A program made the translations under genes and the position numbers. Shown piece after piece: positions 23,251-36,471 of a stretch of 64,000 nt of DNA (position 1 is its first letter; each line of letters opens with the position of its first letter). Below the pieces are notes generated by a model, which saw nothing but the letters and a program-made list of their open reading frames with translations, searched no databases and was not told the DNA's origin. This stretch comes from Blasia pusilla (Eukaryota > Marchantiophyta > Marchantiopsida > Blasiales): the NCBI GenBank assembly GCA_050084515.1, contig CM114271.1, forward strand, positions 54,064,001 through 54,128,000. The letters are read 5' to 3'.

Positions 23251-25930
23251 CCTCTCTTCATTCATATCTTTTCTTGTGCGCATCATCTTCGCCAGTAAGT
23301 GAACTTCATATTCGAACTAGTGTAGCGGTCCCAAACGTGCTACATCTGGACTCCTATCCGTTGAAGTTGCTTTAGGGTTTAGGATTGATATTAGGAGTGT
23401 ATTTTTTCAACTCTTCTTGTATAAAATTGTGGATCTATTTGCTGAACGGTTAAGATAATAGGACTCTCGGATAAATTAGAGTGAGTGTTGCGCCCGTTAA
23501 TGAGTGAGGTGTTGGTTAGTATAAGTGCCTTACGTTACGCAAAGAATTTTCTTAATCCTCTTCCTCTTGTGCAATCGTGGCGCTATTGAATGGTATGGAG
23601 GCGATCAAAGAACAATTCCTTTCGTTTTATTGTGTGTTGTTGTGTAAGTGTTAAAATAAAGAACGATTGGAGTAAAGCCAAAAGAATTCTATTGGGGTGA
23701 TATAACCACTAGCTATTACAACTTTATTTTTCACTAGTTGAGTTCAAGTCACTTGCACTAAAATGGTGAGCTGGTATTAAGTAATTTAGATTTGCTCCGT
23801 TATTGCATGTGGCAGACATGCTACAACTCCATCCATGAAACAAAATACGCCATACTACCACTTGACCTATACATACATGTATGTTGGGAGACTCTTGATT
23901 GGATAGCAAGCGCAAGTGTGTTCACATATCAAAAAAGTGTTCATACCAATGGAGTGCTCCTTTGTTACTTGCTATTAAGCATAAAAAAATAAAATGGTAA
24001 GTGGATACTAAAATTACACGTACTGAATACAAGTACGTGTAATGAATACATAAATGTAGTCACAACGTTCAGTTGCCATTGATCCGAAGTAGGAGAGAAA
24101 TGCGCAAATGGATGAGTGCAGCCAAATAATACTATCTCCACATCATGTGGAATCGAGAATCACGTGCATAAATGCCTCTAACACAAATTTAACGATACAT
24201 GGTACAAAAACAGTGCTTCAACTAATATTCAGAAGATCGCGGAAATCAAAGGGAAGCTACCTTAAACTAAAAAACGGAAATCAACTAATAAAAAATCCTA
24301 TAATATCACAACCCTCTAAGACACCATTACTCCCAATTGGCAACAAAGTAGAACGCAGTTTCCATCAAAGACCAGAGTACCAATAAATGCAATATGTTTT
24401 GGTAGTGAAGGCATCCTGAAAAAAACTATAAAAAGAGACCCTTCCTTATGCTAACCTCTTCTAGAAATTAACTCGATACTGATTATGCTTCATCATCGCT
24501 ACGTAAAGCGAGCCTAAATTCGTCTATTGCATGAGAAAGAAGCTAATCATATGGCTGCAATATCTCAAGAATGGACAATGGATCGTTGGAGGCTGCCTTC
24601 AATGATTTGTAATGTTTATCAATGCAATTCAACATGTCCCACATAATGACAAGGCTCTTTTAAGCAAGCTCTGGGTCTAGCTACCACCTTTTATGAGGAT
24701 GCTTAACACAAGTATTCTCCTTTGTAATCTGCTTCTATTTCTCCTTATCATGAATCCCTGACAATGGAGCATGAATAACGGAGGTCACGAGGTCCCTTGA
24801 TTCTGAGCTTCTTGAGTGCTCAGGTCGTGAAGTTGAAACAGCTGTATCGTTATTTTTTACAACATTAGAATTATAGAATTGAATGTAGGAGATGAGTGCT
24901 ACGATCAATGCAAGAGGACCTACCTCTAAGAATAAGCGAGTCTAAATGATGTGGATAAGTGCTCCATTGCATGTACAAAGACAAGGCACAGTTTCACATG
25001 ACACGGATTCACTATCAAACAATGAAAAGGGTGTGCTCTGTGGGACAAAGAATCCGGATCAGCTAGTGGTTCCCCTCAATTGCCTGTATGGTGTGTGAGT
25101 TGTGACAATGCAGTCTTAACATAAGATTTGCATAAGGGATTGCTTTCATATATGGAGGCCAGACTTACCTTCAACGGTTGAGATCTGAAGCTTGTGATAA
25201 ACGGGTGTGATCACTCCGCTTGTTGAAGCATGAAGAAAGCAATCAACTACTGCCCTAAGAATTAAGGACAAGCTAGATTTGAAATTTAGCTAACTTAAGT
25301 GAATTCATCAGAAAGAGAAACATGAACATGTTTTTGCATGGAAAAAAACAAAATGAAGAAATTCAAGACCCATAACATTAGAGGGAATGAAAACTATATA
25401 TAAAGTGTGTGAGAAGCTAATCGAATGAATGAGTGCGCAACCAAGAAGCTATTTTCAATCTCACTTTGCCACATTGCATAAATTATCATGAAGAGAAAAT
25501 AATCTATTAGTAAAATGGATCGCCTTTACAAATGTGAAATTATATCTATGAGTATACAAGATCTCATGAACACATGGTGTTGCAGTAGCAAAAGGCTTGC
25601 ACTAATAAGCAAATCACATGTAAGAACATTAACCTGGTTATGTCAAGACAATCATGCAAGCACAAATCTTTTAGAAGATAGAATAGAATGAAAATGATCT
25701 GTAGCCTCTTTGTCTTTTAGTAGATGAAAGGAATTCATCATCCATGCTTGAGAGTGCTTTATTTCGAGTAGTAGTAACTAATGGGTTTGTCCATAATGGT
25801 GTACTTATTGTTGTGTCATCCTCTAGGTCAACTAGAGTAATTACGTTAGGGGCTAATACATATGGTTGGACATTAAGTAAGAGGCCATTTTTCCTTGCTT
25901 CATTTAATTCTCTTTATCAATGTCATGTCG
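23251..25930. other. AT-rich stretch, nothing recognised
   Basis: No domain or element terminus recognised. It contains the short perfect palindrome at 24013-24043, listed separately. Confidence 0.4.
24013..24043. repeat. 12-bp perfect inverted repeat
   Basis: ATTACACGTACT and AGTACGTGTAAT separated by GAATACA. It could form a stem-loop; each arm contains an ACGT core as in G-box-like sites, but there is no adjacent gene. Confidence 0.8.
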
Positions 25931-26396
25931 TTTAGGATCGATCGATGAGTTTATGGTAGAGCGCCTTTGAGAATATTGGATGAAAACCTCAAGAGGTTGA
26001 GGATGACCCGATGAGGCCTCCAGTAACTTGAGATAAGAGGTTTCGACTTCATTTTGGCTCATTTGGAGCTATATGGAGAAACTTACTATTTCAGGTAATA
26101 TATCATTGGGAGTATAGATGGCTTCCCACTTTTGGAAGTTATCCTTGAATCCCTATATCAAGTAAAGAGCCAAGGAGGTGACCTACGAGTATGGGTTACT
26201 ATGGAGAGAGCTTAGAAGAGGGAAGGGGGCATACCAAAGGAGAAAGAGGTTTGGAGCTCATTCTCTATTTGTTGAACCTCTTGGCATGAGGCGACAGACC
26301 TTTGTTCCTTCTTGCCTTGTGAGTAACTATAGCCTCTCATTAGGACAGAGGGTTTGGTTTGACATGAGCATGAGAGAGAGAGAGAGTATAGAGTAG
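25930..26396 (+). repeat. Repeat A, copy 4
   Basis: From GTCATGTCGTTTAGGATCGA through GGCTCATTTGGAGCTATATG, AGCCAAGGAGGTGAC and GTTGAACCTCTTGGCATGAG to GGTTTGGTTTGACATGAGC. Same orientation as copy 1, more diverged, no gypsy relic attached. It ends in a short (GA)n run at about 26374-26392. Confidence 0.7.
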
Positions 26397-26514
26397 ATTT
26401 TTAGTCCACGGGAAGCCGATCTGGCTTATGGGACCCCTTCCTCATATGTGAAATTGACATCGCATCCGACATGGACCTTCACATCTAGATTTGGGATTCT
26501 CACTCAAGAGATTT

Positions 26515-26775
26515 GGTTTTTGTGTTTTTTTGTTTTTTCTTTTGTGAAGGCCTAGAATTTTATCCAGATTTTTAACCTGGGAGCATAGTCAAGGCATACA
26601 CATGAAAGGCACACAAGGCGTTCTCTCTCTCGAACATAAACCATCCACGCCCTAGGTAGGGGCCGCCACTGCCCTGGGGTTGAGACCGCCCCCCACTGTC
26701 CAAGGGGAGAGTTGAACCCAAGACCTCTTCAAGAGGACCTTATGTTTGTTCAGCTAACCTCTTGTGAGAGATATT
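26515..26775 (-). mobile_element. Possible tRNA-derived SINE
   Basis: On the minus strand a tRNA-like head reads GAGGTTAGCTGAAC (A-box-like, about 26765) and, ~35 bases on, GGGTTCAACTCTCC (B-box-like; the consensus GGTTCGANTCC carries one change). About 200 bases further on the same strand is an A-rich tail, AAAAGAAAAAACAAAAAAAC. Head, body and A-rich tail of ~260 bp fit a Pol III-driven SINE. A convincing flanking target duplication was not found, and the anticodon arm does not make it a real tRNA gene. Confidence 0.4.
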
Positions 26776-27454
26776 TGAGAGATTGATTTACAGAGAGAGA
26801 ATGAAAGATTAAGAGCTCTACAATGTGGGAGCTTTGCTCATTGTATTTGCAAGTTGGGAGCCATGTTCCCTATTCATCCGCTCAGAGAGTGATCATGGGA
26901 ACAAGAGTTGGTCATTTTAGTCATTCGTCACGCAAATTTTCATACAAGAGAATTGAATGGCGCAGAGAAGCGCTATCCAATTCTTTGAAGGAACTGAGTT
27001 TGGGATGGGGTTCTCCATGTTGGTGCTCTTGGAAGCACCTTGTAGGTTTTTTGGATTATATTCGTACAAGTTAGTGATTTTCCGTGGAAGAAATTAGCGT
27101 GGAAGCGCTCCCAAAAATTTTGTATGAGAGGAGGCCGTGGGCTGCACAACATTCGTTATGAGTTTCACCTAAAAGGTCAAATAAAGAAACCTATTGACGA
27201 ATTTGTACCTCATCAAGTTGTGCACGTTGTCGAAGAAAGATGCATAAGCCTAACATCTAAGTATGAAGTTCTGACCGTTTTTGTAAGGCTGCCATAGCCA
27301 ACTTGTGAAGGTAGAAATTTTGAAATCTTGTAACTTCCTTTGGTGGGATTAGAAAAGTGCAAATTAGTGTAAAGGACAAGTGTAGGTGAAATCAAGTTAA
27401 AACTTTATTTAGTACACTAGAAGAAAATCTTGGTTTTATGACAAGGGATGACGA

Positions 27455-27751
27455 GTGTGGGTTGTCGCACATTTCAGATGTTATCTATTCGGCAATCCCT
27501 TTACCATCATTATTGATCATCAGCCACTTAAGTGGTTGATGGAGTCCGAAAAGCTTATAGGGAAGCTTGCAAGGTGGGCTCTTTTGTTGCAAGAGTATGA
27601 CTTCCAGATGGTGCACAGACTTAAGATGCTCAACCAGGATGCAGATGGTTTTAGTCGTAATCCATACTCGAGTCAACGAGATACGACAAGAGCTCGTTGG
27701 CATGGTGAGCTCTTGATACCTAAGTACAGTCTCACTCTATACAAGGCCTAA
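27455..27751 (+). pseudogene. Gypsy RNase H fragment (methyltransferase-bearing lineage)
   Basis: A 98-codon frame reads FRCYLFGNPFTIIIDHQPLK, then KLARWALLLQEYDFQMVHRL and DADGFSRNP, the C-terminal half of a Ty3/gypsy RNase H. It aligns with the minus-strand copy at about 7560-7290 and is in better condition. It lies only ~40 bp inside the CACTA-like end at 27415, so it may be a captured fragment. RT and integrase are absent. Confidence 0.75.
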
Positions 27752-28110
27752 ACTGTGGGAGCAAGATGAGAAACCATCGATAGATATATACCATAACCAA
27801 AGAAGTGGGCAAGCTTTTACAACAGAACAACATGTAGGAAGCCATGAAAACCATGAGAACAAAAGGATGGGAACACAACTAAACTCTTGCTACTTGAGTA
27901 CAATCTCATTCTTTCTCACTCTCTACAAGGCGTGGACTTTGGGAGCAAGATGAGAAACCATTTGTGGATACTATAATCAAAGCAACAGGAAACCTTTCAC
28001 AATAGAACAACATGGAGGAAGCCATGAAAACCAAGAGATCAACATGATAGGTACATAACTGAACTCTTGCTACGTTAGCTCTTCTCTTTAGTCTCTACTA
28101 TACTCTGGCT
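27738..28110. repeat. Imperfect ~187-bp tandem duplication
   Basis: TACAAGGC...TGGGAGCAAGATGAGAAACC starts at 27738 and again at 27925, followed in both by GAACAACATG.AGGAAGCCATG and ACTCTTGCTAC. Non-coding. Confidence 0.7.
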
Positions 28111-28950
28111 AATAGTCTTTTTCAGATAGAAAGGCGCAATAAATCTCTCTTATGGTGTTGCTTAACACGAGTATGTATTCTCACTACTGCCAACTGGATT
28201 GAATCCACATCCGCCGGTGTTAAATCAACATCTTGATCTTCACAATGTACACCTTATCCAGAGGTCTGGATAAGGTATCTCGGATCACCGGATCAATTCT
28301 GAGGATATTAGATTTCTGAAGAAGGTAGATTTAGCTCCAATTCAGTAAGAATTACACTAACAAAAATTTACATTAAGAGATATGAGTCGGTGTTACTCTT
28401 ATCAAAAGGGCCCATATACGACCGAGTCTTCTGTTATTGCTAAGTGAAAATGCAGGAAGATTTGTACGAGAGTTCTTGCATAATTTCTAATTTCCGAACG
28501 AAATCGTTAGTATCTAAGTGGGTTTGCGGATTGCTCATACGATAACAAAAATCAAGTAAATTTTCTCAGCAATCTCCCTCTCTCCAAGGGAGTAGGGTTA
28601 CCATGAGAGGCAAACAAAGAACCATGAAGATTTCAATCGAGAGTGTGCGGAAAATTGCGCAAGAGAGAGGAAGCCCGAGAGAGAGAGAACGGCATAGTGA
28701 CAGAACTGAACTAGCCTGCAAAAGAATTTAAACCTACCTCAATGTAGTCTTGTTCTTCTTCTTCTGACATTCCAACATCTCCTTTTTCTCAACTGGACTG
28801 ATCACACTCTCTTCATCCATGATCGCGCCTTCAATTTCTGATATGTCACTCTCTCCACACAAAGGTAGGGTTAAGTGTGAGTTCACAACCCTCTCTCCAG
28901 TACAAGGTAGGGTTTAGTGCGACTTGGCACTAAGGAAGTGTTGGTTTTTT
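28111..28950. other. Non-coding stretch
   Basis: Nothing recognised apart from a short duplication of AAGGTAGGGTTNAGTG at about 28863 and 28904. Confidence 0.35.
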
Positions 28951-31100
28951 TTGGAATATTTTCACGCCAAGAAAATATCGTATGAGAACAACGGATCTTC
29001 CAAGCCACGCCCTGTATGTAATATGCCACATCATACAATACATGTTATGTCAATGAAGTGTCACCCTAGATTCCTTGATTGCATGCTTGTGTAAGGGGTT
29101 TAGGTTAATATTTTTATAGCCATAAATGTCATCGAAATATCCCACATAAATTCGTATGAACCAATTTTTCATACCTCCTCTCATCATTGGGTAGGTCCAT
29201 TGAACATGAAACACCGACCTCTTGGTTCACTAAATCTCCAAATACGGCCCATTCTAGTACTCGCCCTCTTTGTTGTTATCCCGCGCTAAACAAATCTTCT
29301 TCATTTTTTGACCCTCCTCTTCTTCTTAAAAGCCCATAAATCATGGGAATTTTTTTTCTCTGTGCACTTTAGTGTTAGAGTCCCAATGGAAAAGACAATC
29401 TCCAAACCACCGAATATTGAGGGAATTTGAAAACTTAAACCCTAAATGTGGTTTCCCAATTTTAAATTGAACATGGAGTATGATATGAAAGATCCACATC
29501 ATCCAAGTGCAAGACTACATTCCCAACCCCATATCCCTCATGTTTCGTCTCAATCCAACAGTGGGAGATGAGGGTGTGTGGGTAAGAAGACCAAAATTCA
29601 ATTGAAAATTACTTGTAAATCACTCATCTTCCTCTTTCTTCTTCATTTGTTGGCCCTTCTCTTCTTCCTAAAGCCCATAAATCATGAAATTGTTTCATCA
29701 TATGCACATTAGTCTGAAGATCCCAATAGAAAGAGAAAATCTCAAAATGGCCCCACCTAGTTGGAATAAAAAAATAAAAAACCCTAAATATGGTTTCCCA
29801 ATTTTAAATTGAACATGAAGTCTGATATCAAAGATCCACACTGTCCAAGTGCAAGAGTGCATTCCCAACCCCATATCCCTCATGTTTCAACTCAATCTAA
29901 TGGTGGGAGCTCAGGGTGCGTAGGTAAGAAGACCAAAATTCAAAGAAGACTTTGAACATTACTTGTAAATCACTCATCTTCCTCTTCTTTCTTCGGTTTT
30001 TGGTCCTTCTTTTCTTCCTAAAGCCCACAGATCCTACAATTTTTTCATCACATGCACTTTATCTCAAGATCCCAAAAGAAAGAACAAATTCTTGAAATGA
30101 CCACACGTAGAGGGAATTAAAAATCAAAAACTCTAGATGTGGTTTCTTAATTTGAAATTGGACACAGAGTATGATATGAAAGATGCATACCGTCCAAGTG
30201 CAAGAGTGCACTCCCAGCCCCATATCCCTCGTATTTAAGCTCAATCCAACTATGGGTGCTCAGGGTGCGAGGATAAGAAGATCAAAATTCAAAGAAGACT
30301 TTGAACATTACTTGTAAATCACTTTGTTTCCTTTTTCTTCTTCATTTTTTGGTGCTCCTCTCCTTCCCTAAGCCAGTAAATCATGAAATTTTTTTATAAC
30401 ATGCACTTCAGTCACGGCATCCCAATACAAAAACAAAATCTCAAAATGGTCCCATCTAGAGGGAATAAAAAATAAAAGACCCTAAACTTGATTTCCCATT
30501 TTTAAATTGAACATGGAGTATGATATGAAAGATCCATACTGTCCAAGTGCAAGCTCGTATTCCCAAACCCACATCTCTCATGTTTCGACTTTGTGCAACG
30601 GGGGAAGGTTGGGATGCATGGATAAGAAGACTTGGAACATTACTTGTACATCAATTTCTTGTAAATTGCATTTTTTTTCTTTATTTTTTGGACCTCCTCT
30701 TCTTCCTTAAGTCTTGAAATGATTTAATTTTGTCATAACATGCGCTTCAGTCTCCATATCCCAATAAAAAAACAAAACCTTAAAATGACTACAGCTAGAG
30801 GGAATTAAAAATAAATAACCCTAAATATGACTTCCTAAATTTAAATTGAACATGGAGTATGTTATGAAAGATCCACACCGTCCAACAGTAAGACTACATT
30901 TCCCATGTTTCATGTCTATCCAACCCTACATTTTCCATGTTTTGGGTCTATCCAACGGTCGGAACTCGTGATGTTAGAATGAACAAATCAAAATTCAACG
31001 AACGCTCAAAACCCTACTCATAAATCAATCACCTTCATGTTTCTTCATCATTTTGTGGACCTCCTTTTCATCACCAAGAACATAAATCATGAAATTTTGT
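28950..31100 (+). repeat. ~345-bp tandem repeat array, plus orientation
   Basis: The marker TTTAAATTGAACATGGAGTA (with variants) recurs at about 29469, 29811, 30160, 30509 and 30848, i.e. every 339-349 bp. Each unit also carries GATATGAAAGATCC, CCAAGTGCAAG, CCCATATCCCTCATGTTTC, CTTGTAAATCACT and a CCTCxTCTTCxTxAAG block. Units are diverged, indicating an old array. The same family occurs in opposite orientation at 53050-56380. Confidence 0.85.
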
Positions 31101-31187
31101 CACAACATGTGTTTGGAAATTATAAATATAATTGCAAACTTCAAGTGGTGGGCAATTGTTATATGGGCATTCTTCAATATCTAGATT

Positions 31188-31205
31188 TATATATATATAT
31201 ATATA
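31188..31205. repeat. (TA)n microsatellite
   Basis: Nine TA dinucleotides in a row. Confidence 0.9.
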
Positions 31206-31481
31206 ATTTTCTCACATTCAAGATATATTATTGGTCCATGGAATCATTAACACACATAAGTTGTATTTTATGACTCACAACTACTATGCAAGTGCATCAA
31301 CTATGACTTGTCATGACTAAAGGTTATTGCTAACAACTTGTGCCCAAAGCAGATGACTAGGTAAGTCACATGACCATAAATTTTATGACTAAACAATTTT
31401 GGTCATAGTTTTAGTCATTCTTTGAGTCTATCATTTAAATTTTAGTTATAAAAACCATACTATTTTTCTTATGATAGTTGT

Positions 31482-32506
<1,025 letters not shown>

Positions 32507-32509
32507 GAA

Positions 32510-34220
32510 CAACAACATGGTGGTTGCACCCCACAACATACACCTCAACAACACCAAGCTCGGATCCAACACATACGTTAGGAAGATGACATGGTGGTTG
32601 CATGATCCTTCCAAACCATACCATCCCATCCTCTGGTCGGTAATACCTCGCGCACACGTAGGATCATGCGCCTTGTAGTGACATCTAGTGTCGCGGGTGC
32701 CGTCTGCTGTAAATACACGTAATCTCTAGGATGAAACCTCCTCCACGAATGGTCGTGTACCTCAATGTATCTCTATGCTGAGCAATAGCTAAGTTCTCAA
32801 AGGCCATAGGCATAATTCTACGAAAAATCTCCGCCCTCTGAGAACACGCTTATACCCACATATTTGGATCATCAAGATCTAACACCTTCGCCATATCACG
32901 TCGAATAGCTGCAGGTAAATCTGGCTCTCTCCCAAAGAGCAAAAAGTATGTGAAAATGACGCCAAGGATGTCTGCCGACTAAAGCGATAACCCATAGCCA
33001 ACCATTGCAATTGTAGGTCCCACTCCCTCAACTGTCCCCGCTACAAGCCATACTTGCGCAATCCTCTTTTCACCGTCTGTACTACTCTCTCTGCCAACCC
33101 ATCCACCTTAGGATGATCTCTGTACGTGGTGCGGTGATCTATCAGCGCCTGACCACACAAGGCCTGAAACTCGCCCCTGAACTCAGTACCCTGGTCAGTC
33201 AACACCTCTGCCGATGCACCAAAGTGACTCAGCACACGATCTAGATATGCATAAGTTGTTCCCTTGCTCGCCTTGTCTGGTAGTGCCACCAACTCTATCC
33301 ACTTGGAGAAATGCTCCACCATGACCAACATATACCTGTAATGACGCCCCGTCAATGGCAAAGGTCCCGCAAAGTCTAAACTCCACCGATAACCTAAATC
33401 CATAATCGGAAAAGGACGTAAGTGCGGAGTGGGAACATTGAAGGATGCTCGCACTCTATCACATACCATACATCTGGTCACAAACTGCTTTACCCTAGTA
33501 TGCATGTCGCGCCACCCATACTGAACCTGGAGTAAGCTATACGTATGCTTTACTCCAAAATGCCCCAACTCCTCCTGGGCATGTCGCACTACACGTGCTC
33601 GTTAGGAAGGATGAGGTACCACTCGTATCCTACCATCTTCCCATACCCGCAAAATATGAGTCCCCTCCCACCTGAACCTCCTGGCTCTCTATAGGATTCG
33701 ATCGTGCTCCCTAGCACTCACTGTGCTTGCTATGATGTCAGTGCGCAAGAACTCCACAACCTCCACATCGTCATGGCTATCATGACCACATGTCGCCTCC
33801 TCACTGACCTTCGGATCCAAAGACTCATCATCCAATCCCACCACTGGAGTCATCACCTACGACTGACCTACCATAGTCAACCAACAAAGATAGGCAGATG
33901 CATGCCAACCGGGCACCATCTCCTCATCACTCTCTCCGTGCCATCGAGCTCATATGTCGTCTCTTTAACTCGGACATGGGTTACGACTCAACCCATCCGC
34001 ATCCTGGTTCAGCCGACTTGGCCTATGAACCACCTCAAACTCATACTAATGTAGTAATAGAGCCCACCTGGCAAGCTTTCCCGTAAGCTTGTCGGACTCC
34101 ATCAACCACCTCAACGGTTGATGATCAGTGATAAGTGTGAAAGGGTTGCCGAATGAATAGCACCTAAAATGTGCCATGGCCCACACGACAACCAAACACT
34201 CATCCCTCCTTATATGGTTG
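32510..34220 (-). pseudogene. Gypsy RNase H-integrase relic (methyltransferase-bearing lineage)
   Basis: Minus strand. RNase H tail at about 34200-33900. The integrase zinc region at about 33589-33450 has HAQEELGHFGVKHTYSLLQ and CMVCDRVRA. The core at 33400-33050 has LDFAGPLPLTGRHYRYMLVM, DRVLSHFGASAEVLTDQGTE and DHPKVDGLAERVVQTVK, so the catalytic D, D and E are all present in one 182-codon frame. Further 3' are broken pieces such as NLAIAQHRDTLRY and then DGMVW... PCHLPNV at about 32640-32580. In this lineage such a block can precede a zinc-finger tail, but here the sequence runs into the (TC)n tract. This is the best preserved integrase of the lineage in the window. Confidence 0.85.
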
Positions 34221-34224
34221 ATGT

Positions 34225-36471
34225 CCTCATCAATTCAAATCTTTTAATGTCAAGCTCTCAGAAGTCGACCCCTTGACACTCAATCGCGTTCTGTTAGCTA
34301 ACCCTTAATTGCTCTTTTGGCTAAAGTCTTAGATTGTTGCTTGCAACACTTAGCCTTATTAGAATTTCCACTCCCATAAGCCTAGATAAAATCTGTAGAC
34401 CTAATCTAAAGTATCAAAATAAGCTCACTAATTTTGTAACCTAACACTTCATTTGGTCACTATTTATAAACATTTCACTTGTTTTCTTGGTCAATGCATA
34501 CTTCTTTTGGATCACTCGGTATTTCTCTTTTCTTCACAAAGAGAAGGGGCACTCCATAAGGTGACTTGCTAGTTTGGATGTAACCCTTTTATAAGAGTTA
34601 ACCTAACTGTTTCTTCAACTCTGTAAGTTCCTCTTGATTCAAATAGTACGGCGCCTTTGAAGGTGTTTGAGACCCGGGTATCACCTCTATCTTATGATCA
34701 ATAGCCTTATATGGTGGCGACTTGGTCGGAAGCTCCTTCATCAAAACATCACCAAATTCTTTTACGACTCTCTTAAGTGTTTCATTGATTTCCCTCCAAG
34801 TTGAGTCTTTATCTCTACATCTCGCCCTAGCGTCGTCCTCTACTTGTCTAATCAAGCAAATAAATCCTTCCTCTAACTCGGTCAAAATCATCCTTATAAT
34901 GGCCTTCCCCTACTCCGTCTTCATAGGAACATTGCAAACCAACCTGACGTGCAACCATTTGGATTTTACCAAGACGCTCAACCTCAAAGGGTTTTTGCCT
35001 CAGTTCCACCTCATACGTGCTCGCAACGTGTTCCTCTAGACTCCTTTGGTCATGTTTAGATTGCACATAGTGAAATTCTCCTTCAATTGGAATACTTTAC
35101 ATCCAAAGGTTAAGTTAGTCCCATATCCAACTCTGAAATTTGGTGAGACTTGCTTTCAACAAAGCCTACCGGAACGGATTATCTTCCTCAGAGGTTGACA
35201 AACCAAACTTCTTCACCAATCTCAAACTCAAAAAGGAGTACGAAACACCTATATCACAAGCAACATCGCATCACATCGCGATAAAAAATGTTGGATCTAA
35301 GGTACAACAGTTTGGTATCCTCTTGGTTATTTAAAGGGACATTTCCTGACCTACAGCCAACAATAGCTTAACAACAAACCTAATCATACTCCATCACATA
35401 CCTTAGGCTTCAAATACCTCTTGGCCAGGTGACCCAGCTCACCACAATTTTAGCAAATCATTTCCACATTCACCTCCACTCCAAACCCTCTTTGACACCC
35501 CCTTGTTTTCCCGTAACTTCAAAAAAGAATTATCCTCTAAGGATCTTTGGACTCAGACCTCATTGTCCCCTATCCGCTTTGCTAGCTTCAAAAGTACTTC
35601 CTACATCTTCGGTAGCTTTGGCATCCGGAAGAGAGCCTTTCCCACGCTCGGCTGAAGTCCACTTAAGAAGATCACCTTCTTTGCAAACTCATCTATCTTT
35701 GGGATCAAGTTTATTCTTGCATTGAACTCTTGCACATCACTAGTAAGGGATCACTTTCTCATAATCGTATGAACTCCACACCATCGCGAAACTCTTGGTA
35801 CTCCGGATTGAATCAATCGCCAATCAACACCTTGAACTCTTACCAACTCAAAGCGGTTCGACCGCCAAGATTTTTTTGCAATCAGCCATCCACCATTGGA
35901 GTGCTCGATCCTTTAGGAACGTGACCGATACAATCACCTTGTCCTACTCCTATGCCCTTTGCGCCTCAAATTAAGTTCTAGCTTCGTCATAAACTTGTTT
36001 ATTTTTTGAGACCGTCCCATCCCCATGAGTGGCATCAGCAAATTTGTCTTAGAAAGCTTCTTGCCAAAATTATAAGCTTTGTTCGACTTTAGCTCAACGA
36101 TTCACTTGTGCTAATGGGTCAAAGAAGCCGAGTCACTTGAGTTTGGAGTTGGAGGCCCCACGTAATGATTTGCGTCTTGGACATCCTAATGTCTGGGGCT
36201 CGGTGCTTCGCATTCGCTATATCATCCTCTGGCTCACGGTCAATCATTGGTTGGTCTCTCAGATCTTTTAGCTTGACTCGCCACTTCCTTGGTTCTTCAC
36301 CCTTGGTGGCCATTTACGATTCCTCGCTTTCTCATATCTCCTCCTTGTCTCTTGCGTTTCTCCCCCAGCGTTGAGGTCTCCTTGCTACACACCTTGAGTT
36401 ATTCTCAAACATCCATATCTTCCACGATCCCAAGTTCATGCTTAACAAAGATAAGCTCTAATACAACGCAT
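34225..36471 (-). pseudogene. Internally deleted chromovirus, copy II (gag, RT start, 3' untranslated part)
   Basis: Minus-strand order. After a PBS-like site (36456-36469, decayed TGGTATTAGAGC) comes gag at 36313-35400 in broken frames. The pre-RT/RT N-terminus is at 35066-34598 (LEEGFICLIRQVEDD, ELPTKSPPYKAIDHKIEVIP and LNQEELTELKKQL), and then a jump near 34520 straight into the 3' untranslated part (34510-34225), which matches 42212-42490. The rest of RT, RNase H, integrase and chromodomain are missing, so this copy is a deletion derivative. Confidence 0.75.

Larger units (their letters stand above)
27415..31481. mobile_element. Possible CACTA-like element
   Basis: The left end at 27415 is CACTAGAAGAAAATCTTGGTTTTATGAC, matching the plant CACTA terminus (CACTACAAGAAAA) and the terminus at 52774. 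The right end near 31465-31481 (CATACTATTTTTCTTATGATAG) is a degenerate reverse complement, preceded by subterminal repeats of TGACTxxTCATGAC type. No transposase was recognised. Contents are a gypsy RNase H fragment, a ~190 bp duplication and a ~345 bp tandem array. Whether both ends belong to one element is uncertain; a 3-bp target duplication was not confirmed. Confidence 0.4.

Noticed and set aside
26640-26770. tRNA gene
   Set aside because: Only A/B-box-like sequence is present; a cloverleaf with a proper acceptor and anticodon stem could not be formed by eye, so it is listed as a possible SINE.
28950-31100. CRISPR-like array
   Set aside because: Units of ~345 bp are contiguous tandem repeats without unique spacers, in a eukaryotic genome.
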